Of a stretch of DNA of 64,000 nt, positions 41,110 through 49,338 are shown piece after piece; position 1 is the first letter of the stretch, and each line of letters begins with the position of its first letter. Made by a program: the position numbers and the translations under genes. This DNA is from Caulobacter sp. Root655 (lineage in GTDB: Bacteria; Pseudomonadota; Alphaproteobacteria; Caulobacterales; Caulobacteraceae): contig NZ_LMHC01000023.1 of NCBI RefSeq assembly GCF_001427665.1, positions 470,024-534,023 of the forward strand, read 5' to 3'. Below the pieces are notes generated by a model. The model worked only from the letters and a program-made list of their open reading frames with translations, was not told the DNA's origin and made no database searches.

Positions 41110-43503
41110 TCAGTAGGAGATGGAGAACCGCGCGCCGACATAGCGCTCGCTGTCACGGGCCGGCTTCCAGTTGACCGCGTTGGTCGTCGGGTTGGTCGTC
41201 TGACTGACGTTCCACTGGGCCGAGCGTCCCTTGGTCAGGGCGTAGCTCTTGTCGAACAGGTTGTTGACGAAGGCGGTCAGCTTCCAGCGGTCGGTCTGCA
41301 CGCCGCCCGACAGGTTGAAGATGCCGTAGTCATTCTGCACCGAGTCCGGATCCTGCAGCAGGTTGAAGATCACCGCCGACTGCCAGCGGAAGCCCGCATT
41401 GACGAAGCCGGTGTAGCCTTCGGCCATCTGACGCTCGTAGAGCGCGTTGATGTTGGCGTTCCATTCCGGCGCGTTGAACAGCGGCTTGCCCGACAGATCC
41501 TGCAGACCGCCGACGCAGCCTTGGGCCACCGTCTGCTGCGCGAAGCAGCTGGCGTTGGGGAAGTCGTTCATCACCGCCTTGTTGTACGACCCGCCCCCAT
41601 TCACCGACAGGCCGTGGCCCAGCTTGGCCGAGAACTCGGTCTCGACGCCCTTGGACGTCACCTTGCCGATGCTGTTGAGCACGTTCTGGTTGGTGATCAG
41701 GTCGCGGCTCTGGGCCTGGAAGCCTTGGAAATTCATGTAGAACGCCGTGACGTTCCAGGTCAGGCGGCGGTCCAGCAGCGTGCTCTTGAAACCGATCTCG
41801 TAGCTGTCGACGGTCTCCGGGTCGATCGGCTGCTGCGAGGCGATGGCGTCGGCGATCGGATAGCCCTTCAGCGGCCCGGTGGTCAGCAGGGTGCGGGTGG
41901 TCAGACTGCTGGTCAGGTCGTAGGCCATGCCCTTGTAGCCACGCGAATAGGTGGCGAAGGTCATGAAGTCGGGCGAGGCCTGGAAGCGCAGGCCGACCTT
42001 GCCGGTGACGGCGGTGTCGTCGTTGCAGGTCTGGATGTTCAGGGTTGGGCTCTTGGTCGAGCAGCCCGGGTCGCCGTAGCTGATCTTGTTGCCCAGATCG
42101 AAGAACTTGTAGCTGATCTTCTCCTTGTTGACCCGCAGGCCGGCGATCAGGTCCAGCGTCTCGGTCAGGCCCAGCGTGCCCTGGCCGAACAGCGCGAAGT
42201 TCTCGGACTTGGCGTTGGCGATATAGGCCGAATAGGCCGTGCCGTTGGTGGTCGGCAGCGAGGCCAGGCCGTTATAGGTCCCCAGCTCGTTGGAGCCGCG
42301 CACGAAGTAGCGCTTGGAGCTGGTGCGGCTGTAATAGGCGCCGGCCACGTACTTCAGGCGGCCCTCGTCCGGCGAGGTCAGGCGGAATTCCTGGGTCACC
42401 GAATTGATCTTGAAATAGCCGCCGTTGCCCGAGCCGCCCTTTGGCGCGGTGGGCGCATAGACGCTGAAGTCGAAGGCCGTCCCGTCTGTGTCCTGGCGGT
42501 CGTACAGATAGTAGCGGTCGTAGGACGAGATCGAGGCCAGGGTGAAGCCGTTGAGGTTCCGCGTGACCTTCAGGCCCGAACCGTAGTCGAGCGCGTTGCC
42601 GCGAGCGTTGACGTCCTGGGCGGTCTTGCGGTTGTTCTCGCCGGGCACGATGCCCTGCAGGATCGTGGCTTGCGGGATGTTGTTCTTGCCGGCCGTGACG
42701 CCGGGGCTGAGGAAGAACTCGGCGCCCGCGCAGCACGAGGCCAGGGTGCGGGTGATGTAGGGCGACAGGGTCACCGACCAGTCGTCGGTCGGGGTCCAGA
42801 CCAGCTTGGCGCGCAGGGTGGTGTCGGACTGGCCGTTCAGCCAGTCGCCGGTCGCCACGTTATGGATGTTGCCGCGATACTTGCTGTAGTTGGCCGCCAC
42901 GCGGAAGGCCAGGGTGTCGCTGATCGGGCCCGAGACCGTGGCCTGGACGCGGGCCTCGTGGTCGTTGGTGGCCATGACCTCGGCCCGACCGGTGAAGGTC
43001 TTGGTCGGGGCCTGAGTGGTGATGCTGATTACACCGGCCGAGGCGGCCTTGCCGAACAGGGTGTTCTGCGGGCCGCGCAGCACTTCCACCTGGGCCACGT
43101 CGACCAGGGCCGAGAAGGCCGCGGCCTGGAAGGCCTGCGGGATGTCGTCGATCACCACCGCGACGCTCGCCTCGGTGGCGATGCTGTAGGCGTAGGTGCC
43201 GATGCCGCGGATGTTGATGCTGTTGTTGGCCGGCTGGCTGGTCTTGGTGATGGTCACCGAGGGAGCGACCTTGACGATGTCGTCGAAGTCGCGGACCCCG
43301 GCCCGTTCCAGACCGGCGGCGGTGACCACCAGGACCGACGACGGCACGTCCTGGACATTCTCGGCGCGTTTGCCCGAGGTGACGACGATCTCCTCGATCG
43401 TGTCGCCGCCCGATGCGGGCGCGGTCTGAGCGTGAGCGATTCCCGAGACGCCGCCGAGCGCGCAGACGGCGGTCGAAAGGCGCAAGAGTGACTTGAACGA
43501 CAT
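41110..43503 (-). CDS. TonB-dependent receptor
   Basis: A 797-residue outer-membrane receptor starting at ATG 43503 behind GGGGAGGATGCC. The signal peptide ends at AHAQ. A TonB-box-like DTIEEIVVTSGKR is followed by the plug (VPSSVLVVTAAGLERAGVRD, INIRGIGTYAYSIATEASVA, VEVLRGPQNTLFGKAASAGV) and the 22-strand barrel, ending in VGARFSISY with a terminal aromatic. No STN signalling domain is present. It is cotranscribed with the downstream lyase-like gene and flanked by GntR-type operators, so it is predicted to import oligosaccharides of a uronate-containing polymer. Confidence 0.93.
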   Translation of the reverse strand: MSFKSLLRLSTAVCALGGVSGIAHAQTAPASGGDTIEEIVVTSGKRAENVQDVPSSVLVVTAAGLERAGVRDFDDIVKVAPSVTITKTSQPANNSINIRGIGTYAYSIATEASVAVVIDDIPQAFQAAAFSALVDVAQVEVLRGPQNTLFGKAASAGVISITTQAPTKTFTGRAEVMATNDHEARVQATVSGPISDTLAFRVAANYSKYRGNIHNVATGDWLNGQSDTTLRAKLVWTPTDDWSVTLSPYITRTLASCCAGAEFFLSPGVTAGKNNIPQATILQGIVPGENNRKTAQDVNARGNALDYGSGLKVTRNLNGFTLASISSYDRYYLYDRQDTDGTAFDFSVYAPTAPKGGSGNGGYFKINSVTQEFRLTSPDEGRLKYVAGAYYSRTSSKRYFVRGSNELGTYNGLASLPTTNGTAYSAYIANAKSENFALFGQGTLGLTETLDLIAGLRVNKEKISYKFFDLGNKISYGDPGCSTKSPTLNIQTCNDDTAVTGKVGLRFQASPDFMTFATYSRGYKGMAYDLTSSLTTRTLLTTGPLKGYPIADAIASQQPIDPETVDSYEIGFKSTLLDRRLTWNVTAFYMNFQGFQAQSRDLITNQNVLNSIGKVTSKGVETEFSAKLGHGLSVNGGGSYNKAVMNDFPNASCFAQQTVAQGCVGGLQDLSGKPLFNAPEWNANINALYERQMAEGYTGFVNAGFRWQSAVIFNLLQDPDSVQNDYGIFNLSGGVQTDRWKLTAFVNNLFDKSYALTKGRSAQWNVSQTTNPTTNAVNWKPARDSERYVGARFSISY

Positions 43504-43947
43504 GGCATCCTCCCCTTCGCCGCCTTGTTCGGCGACGATCATTGTTATGTGGTGTGACCATTTGCTACCGGTGTCATAGAAATTGTCAAGCCAATTGTCG
43601 GCCAAGGCTGGCTCCGGTCAGACCAATTACCGGTACCATTGGCCCCCTGATGAGGATTCACAAACCACCTGGTTACCAATTGAACCTGAGGTCGATTCCG
43701 AGACGAGCCAACGGCCGGTCGAGGGCGCTTGTGGCGGCGTCTTGAGCCACGGCGGCGCGACGGATCATCCCCGAGGCGATGGGCGGGCGGTCCAGCCCGG
43801 TATTTGGTCTGACCAGGCCCCTGTCGCGACGTAACAACGCATCCGGACGAAGCCGACGACGTTTGACGTGCGAGCGGCGTGGCGTCTTCGCCGAGCTTGC
43901 TCTAACTTGGCGTTGGCCCGGCGATGCACGCTGGGCGGGAAAGTCGC
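43504..43947. promoter_or_regulatory. Divergent regulatory region with repeated TGGTCTGACCA operators
   Basis: This 444-base gap between the TonB receptor and the GntR gene contains TGGTGTGACCA (43550-43560), TGGTCTGACCG on the minus strand (43615-43625), the palindrome TGGTTACCA (43670-43678) and TGGTCTGACCA (43805-43815). A further TGGCCTGACCA (44871-44881) precedes the GH105 gene. Inverted TGGTC/GACCA arms are typical of FadR-subfamily GntR operators; the local GntR protein is the natural candidate. Confidence 0.7.
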
Positions 43948-44709
43948 ATGACCACCTCGACCGCCGAAACTCGTAAGCTCTACCAGCAAGTCGCCAACGC
44001 GATCGCCGAATCGATCCGGGAAGGCGCCTTCCAGCCCGGCCACCGCCTGCCCTCCGAGCGCGACCTGGCCGAGGACTACAAGGTCAGCCGCCCCACGGTG
44101 CGTGAGGCGATGATCGCCCTGGAAATCCGCGGCCTGGTCGAGGCCCGCCACGGCTCGGGTGTCTATGTCACCGAGGCGCCCGCCCCCGAGGTCCTGGCCC
44201 CCGAGCTCGACATCGGGGCCTTCGAACTGACCGAGGCCCGCCGCCTGATCGAGGGCGAGTCCTGCGCCCTGGCCGCCACCACCATCACCGACGAGGAACT
44301 GGTCGAATTGGCCAAGATCCTCGACGACATGGTCGAGGAGAACGAACACGACGTGCGCGGCGACCTGGCCGACCGCCGGTTCCACGTCACGATCGCCCGC
44401 GCCACCCGCAACAGCGCCCTGGTCACGGTGATCGAGAACCTCTGGGACCTGCGCTACAAGTCGCCGCTGTGCCGGGCCATGCTGGAGCGAGCCCGCCAGG
44501 TCGGCGTGCGACCGCTGATCGACGACCACCAGGAAATCCTCAGCGCCCTGCAGCTCCGCGACCCCAAGGCGGCCCGCAACGCCATGCGCGAACACTTGGG
44601 CCGGGTGATCGACAACCTGCTGACCGCCACCGAGATCGACGCCTTGCAGCAGGCCCGCAGCGAGGTCGCCGCGCGTCGCAACGAGCTGGCGCGCCGCTCT
44701 CTGATCTAG
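43948..44709 (+). CDS. GntR-family transcriptional regulator, FadR subfamily
   Basis: A 253-residue regulator from ATG 43948. The N-terminal winged helix reads LYQQVANAIAESIREGAFQP, then GHRLPSERDLAEDYKVSRPT, VREAMIALEIRGLVEARHGS and GVYV. The C-terminal all-helical FCD effector domain contains the metal-binding Asp/His pattern (DLADRRFHVTIARATRN, LIDDHQEILSALQLRD and AMREHLGRVIDNL). Relatives such as ExuR/UxuR respond to hexuronates. The position between a TonB receptor and GH105 supports control of uronic-acid polymer use; the effector is inferred. Confidence 0.93.
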   Translation: MTTSTAETRKLYQQVANAIAESIREGAFQPGHRLPSERDLAEDYKVSRPTVREAMIALEIRGLVEARHGSGVYVTEAPAPEVLAPELDIGAFELTEARRLIEGESCALAATTITDEELVELAKILDDMVEENEHDVRGDLADRRFHVTIARATRNSALVTVIENLWDLRYKSPLCRAMLERARQVGVRPLIDDHQEILSALQLRDPKAARNAMREHLGRVIDNLLTATEIDALQQARSEVAARRNELARRSLI

Positions 44710-45038
44710 CTTCATATCCGGAATGAGGGATGGGCGACTGAGGGGAAGGCCCCAGCCGCCCGTCGCCGGCCGGCCCCGGGAGGAGGTGCGATGAAGGACA
44801 AGTTCATCGCGTTGGCCGACGAGGTTCGTCGAGCGCACCATAGCTAAGTCGAAAGCCGACGCAAGATAATTGGCCTGACCATAAATCCTACAATTTCGCC
44901 ATGTGGCCAGGCCGGTCCACTTTGGCGTGACGCCGCCTCTCGACTTGACCGGCGGCCAAACGTCCCTAGCACTGGCGCCCGACGCGGCCGGACAAGGTCG
45001 CGCACGAAGTTCACGCATCCTTGGGGGAAACCGACGCC
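44710..45038. other. Intergenic region before the GH105 gene
   Basis: These 329 bases include a GC-rich imperfect hairpin just after the GntR stop (about 44732-44761), an 18-codon frame with a strong ribosome site (44791-44847) and the operator TGGCCTGACCA at 44871-44881. Confidence 0.5.
44791..44847 (+). CDS. Possible 18-codon peptide MKDKFIALADEVRRAHHS
   Basis: ATG 44791 is preceded at good distance by GGGAGGAGG and ends at TAA 44845-44847. It could be a leader peptide or a relic of a gene start. Too short to judge by composition, so confidence is low. Confidence 0.3.
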   Translation: MKDKFIALADEVRRAHHS

Positions 45039-46184
45039 ATGCGCGCCAGCCTGATCATCGCCCTTTCCGCCCTGATGCTGACCCCTGCCGTGGTCCAGGC
45101 GAGGCCGGTCGCGTCGCCGGCGGCGGTCGACCAGACGACGGCGACCCAGGCCCTGACGCTGGGCCGCGAGGTCGCCGACTGGCAACTGGCCCACATGGAC
45201 GGCTTCGACTACACGCATTTCCACCGCTACACCGCCGACCCGCGTGGCTGGATCCAGGGGGCGCTGTTCGTCGGGCTGGCGGCCTTCGCCCAGCGCACCG
45301 GCGATCCCCGCTACGCCCAGGCGGTGCGCGCCCATGGCCTGGCGCAGGGCTGGGGCCTGGGCCACCGCCCGCTGCACGCCGACGACCAGGTGATCGGCCA
45401 GGCCTGGCTGTGGGTCTATTCCAAGGACCGCGACCCGGCCCAGATCGCCGCCCTGCGCGCCCGCTTCGACGCGATCCTGGCCAACCCGCCGATCGCCGAC
45501 CTGGCGTTTGTCGACGGGACCGAGGCGCAGCCGTGCCAGGCCCGCTGGTGCTGGAGCGACGCCCTGTTCATGGCCCCGGCCGCCTGGACGGGCCTGAGCC
45601 AGGCCACCGGCGACCCGCGCTACGCGGCCTATGCCGACAAGGAGTTCTGGGCGACCACCGACTACCTGCTCGACAAGCAGGAGCACCTCTATGTCCGCGA
45701 CAGCCGCTATCTCGACCGCCGCGACGACCAGGGCCGCAAGATCTTCTGGAGCCGGGGCAACGGCTGGGCCTATGCGGGGATCGTCGACGTGCTGAAGACC
45801 CTGCCGGCCGACCACCCGTCGCGGCCGCGCTACGAGGCGCTGTTTCGCCAGATGTCGGACCGGCTGCTGACGCTGCAGAAGCCCGACGGCTGCTGGGCCC
45901 CATCCCTGCTGGCGCCGGAGCACGCCCCGCCCGAGACCAGCGGCACGGCGTTCTTCGTCTACGGCCTGGCCTATGGCGTGAACCACGGCCTGCTGAAGGG
46001 CGCGAAGTACGACGCCGCCGTCGCCAGGGGCTGGTCCGCCCTGGCCGCCGCCGTCCAGCCGGACGGCAAGCTGGGGTGGGTGCAGCAGGTCGGCTACGCG
46101 CCCGACCACGTGTCGGCCGACGACACCCAGCTCTACGGCGTGGGCGCCTTTCTTTTGGCTGCCTCGGAAGTCGGCGCGCGCTAA
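45039..46184 (+). CDS. Glycoside hydrolase family 105/88 unsaturated uronyl hydrolase
   Basis: A 381-residue enzyme from ATG 45039 behind GGGGGAAA. The signal peptide (SLIIALSALMLTPAVVQA) implies periplasmic location. Catalytic-domain blocks match the GH105 (alpha/alpha)6 barrel: RYTADPRGWIQGALFVGLAA, HADDQVIGQAWLWVYSK, RWCWSDALFMAPAAWTGLSQ, KIFWSRGNGWAYAGIVDVLK and APPETSGTAFFVYGLAYGVN. Acidic residues in CWSDALF and HADDQ are the likely water-activating acids. It hydrolyses the unsaturated 4,5-uronyl residue left by polysaccharide lyases, which fits the nearby lyase-like gene. Confidence 0.92.
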   Translation: MRASLIIALSALMLTPAVVQARPVASPAAVDQTTATQALTLGREVADWQLAHMDGFDYTHFHRYTADPRGWIQGALFVGLAAFAQRTGDPRYAQAVRAHGLAQGWGLGHRPLHADDQVIGQAWLWVYSKDRDPAQIAALRARFDAILANPPIADLAFVDGTEAQPCQARWCWSDALFMAPAAWTGLSQATGDPRYAAYADKEFWATTDYLLDKQEHLYVRDSRYLDRRDDQGRKIFWSRGNGWAYAGIVDVLKTLPADHPSRPRYEALFRQMSDRLLTLQKPDGCWAPSLLAPEHAPPETSGTAFFVYGLAYGVNHGLLKGAKYDAAVARGWSALAAAVQPDGKLGWVQQVGYAPDHVSADDTQLYGVGAFLLAASEVGAR

Positions 46185-46221
46185 GGTCGAGTCGCAACCT
46201 TTGGTTTTTCGGGGGAACACC

Positions 46222-46701
46222 ATGGCCGCGATCTTCAGCGCCGCCTGTCCGCATTGCGGCAACGCCAACAACATCTGGAACAACGCCGAGGCCCTCAAGG
46301 CCCAATGCGGACTGTGCGACAAGGACATGTTCCTGGGGCGACCGGCCGACACCGACGCCGCGCGCTTCGCCAAGCATGTCGCCGCCAACCAGATTCCGGT
46401 GCTGGCGATGTTCTGGCTGCGCGCCGCCGGGGTCGTGGGCAGCGGCCGGGACATCAACCTGCCCCTTTACGCCGCGCGCTTCGAACCTCGCGTCCGGTTC
46501 ATCAACGTCAATATCGACGACAATCTGGACCTTGCCCAGGCTCACAAGGTGACCGCCGCGCCGACCCTGCTCTTCTTCAAGGGCGGGCAGGTCGTCCGGA
46601 AAGAGATCGGCAAACCTTACCGCGAGCCGCCGAAATCCGGCGCCCCGCCCCGCCCCGACCCGCTCGTCGAGTGGCTGCAGGAACTCACGGACGCCGCTTG
46701 A
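46222..46701 (+). CDS. Thioredoxin-2-like protein lacking the active-site cysteines
   Basis: A 159-residue protein from ATG 46222, with an N-terminal zinc ribbon (Cys 9, 12, 29 and 32) exactly as in TrxC. The thioredoxin fold follows, but where TrxC has WAAWCGPC this protein has WLRAAGVVG, with both redox cysteines absent. The later cis-proline region AAPTLLFFKGGQ is kept. It cannot be a dithiol reductase. It may bind partners, chaperone, or act as a metal/redox sensor via the ribbon. It lies 174 bases upstream of an intact trxC on the same strand, suggesting duplication and loss of catalysis. Confidence 0.85.
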   Translation: MAAIFSAACPHCGNANNIWNNAEALKAQCGLCDKDMFLGRPADTDAARFAKHVAANQIPVLAMFWLRAAGVVGSGRDINLPLYAARFEPRVRFINVNIDDNLDLAQAHKVTAAPTLLFFKGGQVVRKEIGKPYREPPKSGAPPRPDPLVEWLQELTDAA

Positions 46702-46720
46702 AGCCCGGCCCAGGCGCCCT

Positions 46721-46824
46721 CGAGCATTTTCGAGCGAAGTGGACACCGGTTCGCGTGAAGGAAATGCGCAAAAACAAGGAGACCTAGAGCGCCCGGCCTG
46801 ATGCAATCAGGTCGGGAAACGCTC
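46721..46824. repeat. Alphaproteobacterial-type intergenic palindromic repeat
   Basis: The stretch CGAGCATTTTCGAGCGAAGT, then GGACACCGGTTCGCGTGAAG and GAAATGCGCAAAAACAAGGA, followed by CTAGAGCG and a hairpin around TGATGCAATCA, resembles the dispersed palindromic element common in many alphaproteobacteria. It separates the cysteine-less thioredoxin from trxC. Confidence 0.7.
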
Positions 46825-46875
46825 TGGGTGCATCCCAAGCCCTCCCCCGTCCGTTGTGAGGCGCGAAGGAACGTC

Positions 46876-47322
46876 ATGGCCGAGACCGTCAACATCGTCT
46901 GCCCGCATTGCGACGCCACCAACCGCCTGCCGGCCGCGCGCGACGCCAAGGCGGCCAAGTGCGGTCGCTGCGCCAAGTCGTTGTTCGAGGGCCAGCCGGT
47001 CAGCCTGAGCTCCGCCCGCTTCCGCAAGCACCTGGCCAACAGCCAGATCCCGCTGGTCGCCGACTTCTGGGCCGCCTGGTGCGGTCCGTGCCGGGCGGTC
47101 GCCCCGGTGTTCGCCAAGGCCGCCGCCGAGCTGGAGCCTCGCGCCCGGTTCGTGAAGATCGACGTCGACGCCGAGCCGGCCCTGGCGCAAGCCTATGGCG
47201 TGCGCGGCATCCCCGCCCTGTTCCTGTTCAAGGACGGCAAGGTCGCCGCGAACCAGGCCGGCCTGCCCGACCCCGGCTTCTTCCGGCGCTGGCTGGACGA
47301 GCACGCCGACACGTCCGACTAG
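46876..47322 (+). CDS. trxC: Thioredoxin 2 (zinc-ribbon thioredoxin)
   Basis: A 148-residue protein with the N-terminal CPHC...CGRC zinc ribbon (Cys 9, 12, 29 and 32) and a canonical WCGPC active site (residues 68-72). The cis-proline region IPALFLFKDG is complete. It reduces protein disulfides in the cytoplasm, often induced by oxidative stress. It starts at ATG 46876 with AAGGA upstream; the longer frame from 46801 would include repeat sequence. Confidence 0.95.
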   Translation: MAETVNIVCPHCDATNRLPAARDAKAAKCGRCAKSLFEGQPVSLSSARFRKHLANSQIPLVADFWAAWCGPCRAVAPVFAKAAAELEPRARFVKIDVDAEPALAQAYGVRGIPALFLFKDGKVAANQAGLPDPGFFRRWLDEHADTSD

Positions 47323-47403
47323 GGCCGCGGGACCCTGGCGCAAGCTCCCGCGTTTAGCTTGGACGTAGTTGCGTGAACGGTAGCTCCATATCGGAAGACC
47401 GCC

Positions 47404-48738
47404 ATGCCCAAGGTCACCTGCCTCATCGTCGGATCCGCCCTGCTGCTGTCGGCCTGCGGTTCCGGCCCGGCCCTGCCCCCCGAACTGGGCTATGGCCCCA
47501 CCCCCACCCTGCCCTTGCCCCAAAAGCAGTTCCTGCCGGTGATGAAGATTGCCCCGGCGGTCGGCTGGGCCGACGGCCAGACGCCCGAGGCCGCCCCCGG
47601 CTTCGTGGCCACCGCCCTGGTCCGCGACCTGGAGCATCCGCGCTGGCTCTATGTGCTGCCCAACGGCGACGTGCTGATCGCCGAGACCAACGCCCCGCCC
47701 AAGCCGGAGGACGGCAAGGGCTTCAAGGGCTGGATCAAGAAGATCGTCATGAAACGGGCCGGCGCCGCCGTGCCCTCGGCCAACCGCATCACCCTGGTGC
47801 GCGACGCCGACAACGACGGCACGCCCGAAGCGCGCACCATCTTCCTGTCGGGCCTGAACTCGCCGTTCGGCATGGCCCTGGTCGGAAACACCTTCTACGT
47901 CGCCGACAGCGACGCCCTGGTCGCCTTCCCCTACCAGCCTGGCCAGACCCGGATCACCGCCGCCCCGCGCAAGGTCGCCGACCTGCCGGCCGGGCTGATC
48001 AACCACCACTGGACCAAGAACGTCATCGCCAGCCCGGACGGGTCGAAGCTCTATGTGACCGTCGGCTCCAACAGCAATGTCGGTGAGAACGGCATGGCGG
48101 CCGAGGAGCGGCGGGCCGCGATCCTGGAGATCGACCCGGCCACCGGCGCCAGCCGTGTCTTCGCCTCGGGCCTGCGCAACCCCAACGGCATGGACTGGCA
48201 GCCGCGGAGTGGGGCGCTATGGACCAGTGTCAACGAACGCGACGAGATCGGCAACGACCTGGTCCCCGACTACATGACCTCGGTCAAGGACGGCGGCTTC
48301 TACGGCTGGCCCTACAGCTATTACGGCCAGACGGTCGACACGCGGGTCAAGCCGCAGCGGCCCGACCTGGTGGCCCGGGCGATCAAGCCCGACTACGCCC
48401 TGGGAGCCCACACCGCCTCGCTGGGACTGACCTTCTACAAGGCCGACGCCTTCCCGGCCCGCTACAGGGGCGGGGCCTTCATCGGCCAGCACGGCTCGTG
48501 GAACCGCAAGCCGGTCAACGGCTACAAGGTGGCCTTCGTGCCCTTCGCGAACGGCATGCCGTCGGGCCCGGCGGAGACCTTCCTGACCGGCTTCCTCAAC
48601 GCCAAGGGCGAGGCCCTGGGCCGGCCGGTGGGCGTGGCGGTCGACAAGTCCGGCGCCCTGCTGGTCGCCGATGACGTAGGCAACGTGGTCTGGCGCGTGG
48701 TCTCGACCGCATCGCCCGCGACAAGCAGCGCCAAATAA
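47404..48738 (+). CDS. PQQ-dependent sorbosone/aldose sugar dehydrogenase-like lipoprotein
   Basis: A 444-residue protein with a lipoprotein signal (LIVGSALLLSACGSGPALPP; acylated Cys near residue 18). The beta-propeller sequence matches the L-sorbosone dehydrogenase group: FVATALVRDLEHPRWLYVLP, NGDVLIAETN, RITLVRDADNDGTPEARTIF, GMALVGNTFYVADSDALVAF, YVTVGSNSNVGENGMAAEER, ASGLRNPNGMDWQPRSGALW and GQHGSWNRKPVNGYKVAFVP. It is predicted to oxidise a sugar or aldehyde in the periplasm with PQQ. No PQQ biosynthesis genes are present in this window, and the substrate is unknown. Confidence 0.88.
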   Translation: MPKVTCLIVGSALLLSACGSGPALPPELGYGPTPTLPLPQKQFLPVMKIAPAVGWADGQTPEAAPGFVATALVRDLEHPRWLYVLPNGDVLIAETNAPPKPEDGKGFKGWIKKIVMKRAGAAVPSANRITLVRDADNDGTPEARTIFLSGLNSPFGMALVGNTFYVADSDALVAFPYQPGQTRITAAPRKVADLPAGLINHHWTKNVIASPDGSKLYVTVGSNSNVGENGMAAEERRAAILEIDPATGASRVFASGLRNPNGMDWQPRSGALWTSVNERDEIGNDLVPDYMTSVKDGGFYGWPYSYYGQTVDTRVKPQRPDLVARAIKPDYALGAHTASLGLTFYKADAFPARYRGGAFIGQHGSWNRKPVNGYKVAFVPFANGMPSGPAETFLTGFLNAKGEALGRPVGVAVDKSGALLVADDVGNVVWRVVSTASPATSSAK

Positions 48739-48831
48739 TTTTCGACTTGCCGCTGTGGGTCGGGCGATGATGCGCGTCATGCACCCTGAGAACGTCGAGA
48801 GTCTTGGCGTCGAAAACCTTTGGGCGGGATC

Positions 48832-49338
48832 GTGCGGCCAGCCATCGAGCCAGATCTGAACGGACTGAATCGGCGCTATCGGCCGGCGCTGATGGCGTTC
48901 TTCATGCGTCGGGCCGCCAACCACAGCGACGCCGAGGACATGACCCAGGAGCTGTTCGCCAAGCTGGCCACGGCCCAGGCCAGCGTGATGGACAACGCCG
49001 ACGCCTATATCTTCCAGATGGCCGCCAACCTGCTGCGCGACCGGGGCCGGCGCGAGAAGGTGCGGGCCAACTACCGGGCCAGCGTCGACACCGGTCTGGC
49101 CGACCTGGAGCCGCTCGACCCGGCCCGGGTGCTGCTGGGCCGCGAAAGCCTGGGCGAGGTGTCCGACGCCTTGCGCGAACTGCCTGAACGCACGCGCGCC
49201 ATCTTCCTTCTGTTTCGCCTGGAAGGCATGAAGCAGGCTGAGTTGGCGACCCTCTATGGCGTCTCCATCAGCGCGGTGCAGAAACACATCTTCAAGGCCA
49301 TGACCCATCTGACCAAGCGCGTGAGGGCCAGCCAATGA
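48832..49338 (+). CDS. FecI-type ECF RNA polymerase sigma factor
   Basis: A 168-residue sigma factor. Region 2 (NRRYRPALMAFFMRRAANHS, then DAEDMTQELFAKLA) and region 4 (LPERTRAIFLLFRLEGMKQA, then ELATLYGVSISAVQKHIFKA) are clear. GTG 48832 with GGGCGGGA upstream is preferred over TTG 48820. Its end overlaps the FecR start by 4 bases (ATGA), forming a fecI-fecR-fecA-type unit. It should be released when the receptor is occupied and then direct transcription of the receptor operon. Confidence 0.92.
   Translation: MRPAIEPDLNGLNRRYRPALMAFFMRRAANHSDAEDMTQELFAKLATAQASVMDNADAYIFQMAANLLRDRGRREKVRANYRASVDTGLADLEPLDPARVLLGRESLGEVSDALRELPERTRAIFLLFRLEGMKQAELATLYGVSISAVQKHIFKAMTHLTKRVRASQ

Noticed and set aside
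44730..44790. GC-rich hairpin considered as a riboswitch
   Set aside because: The pairing is short and irregular, with no conserved aptamer features recognised.
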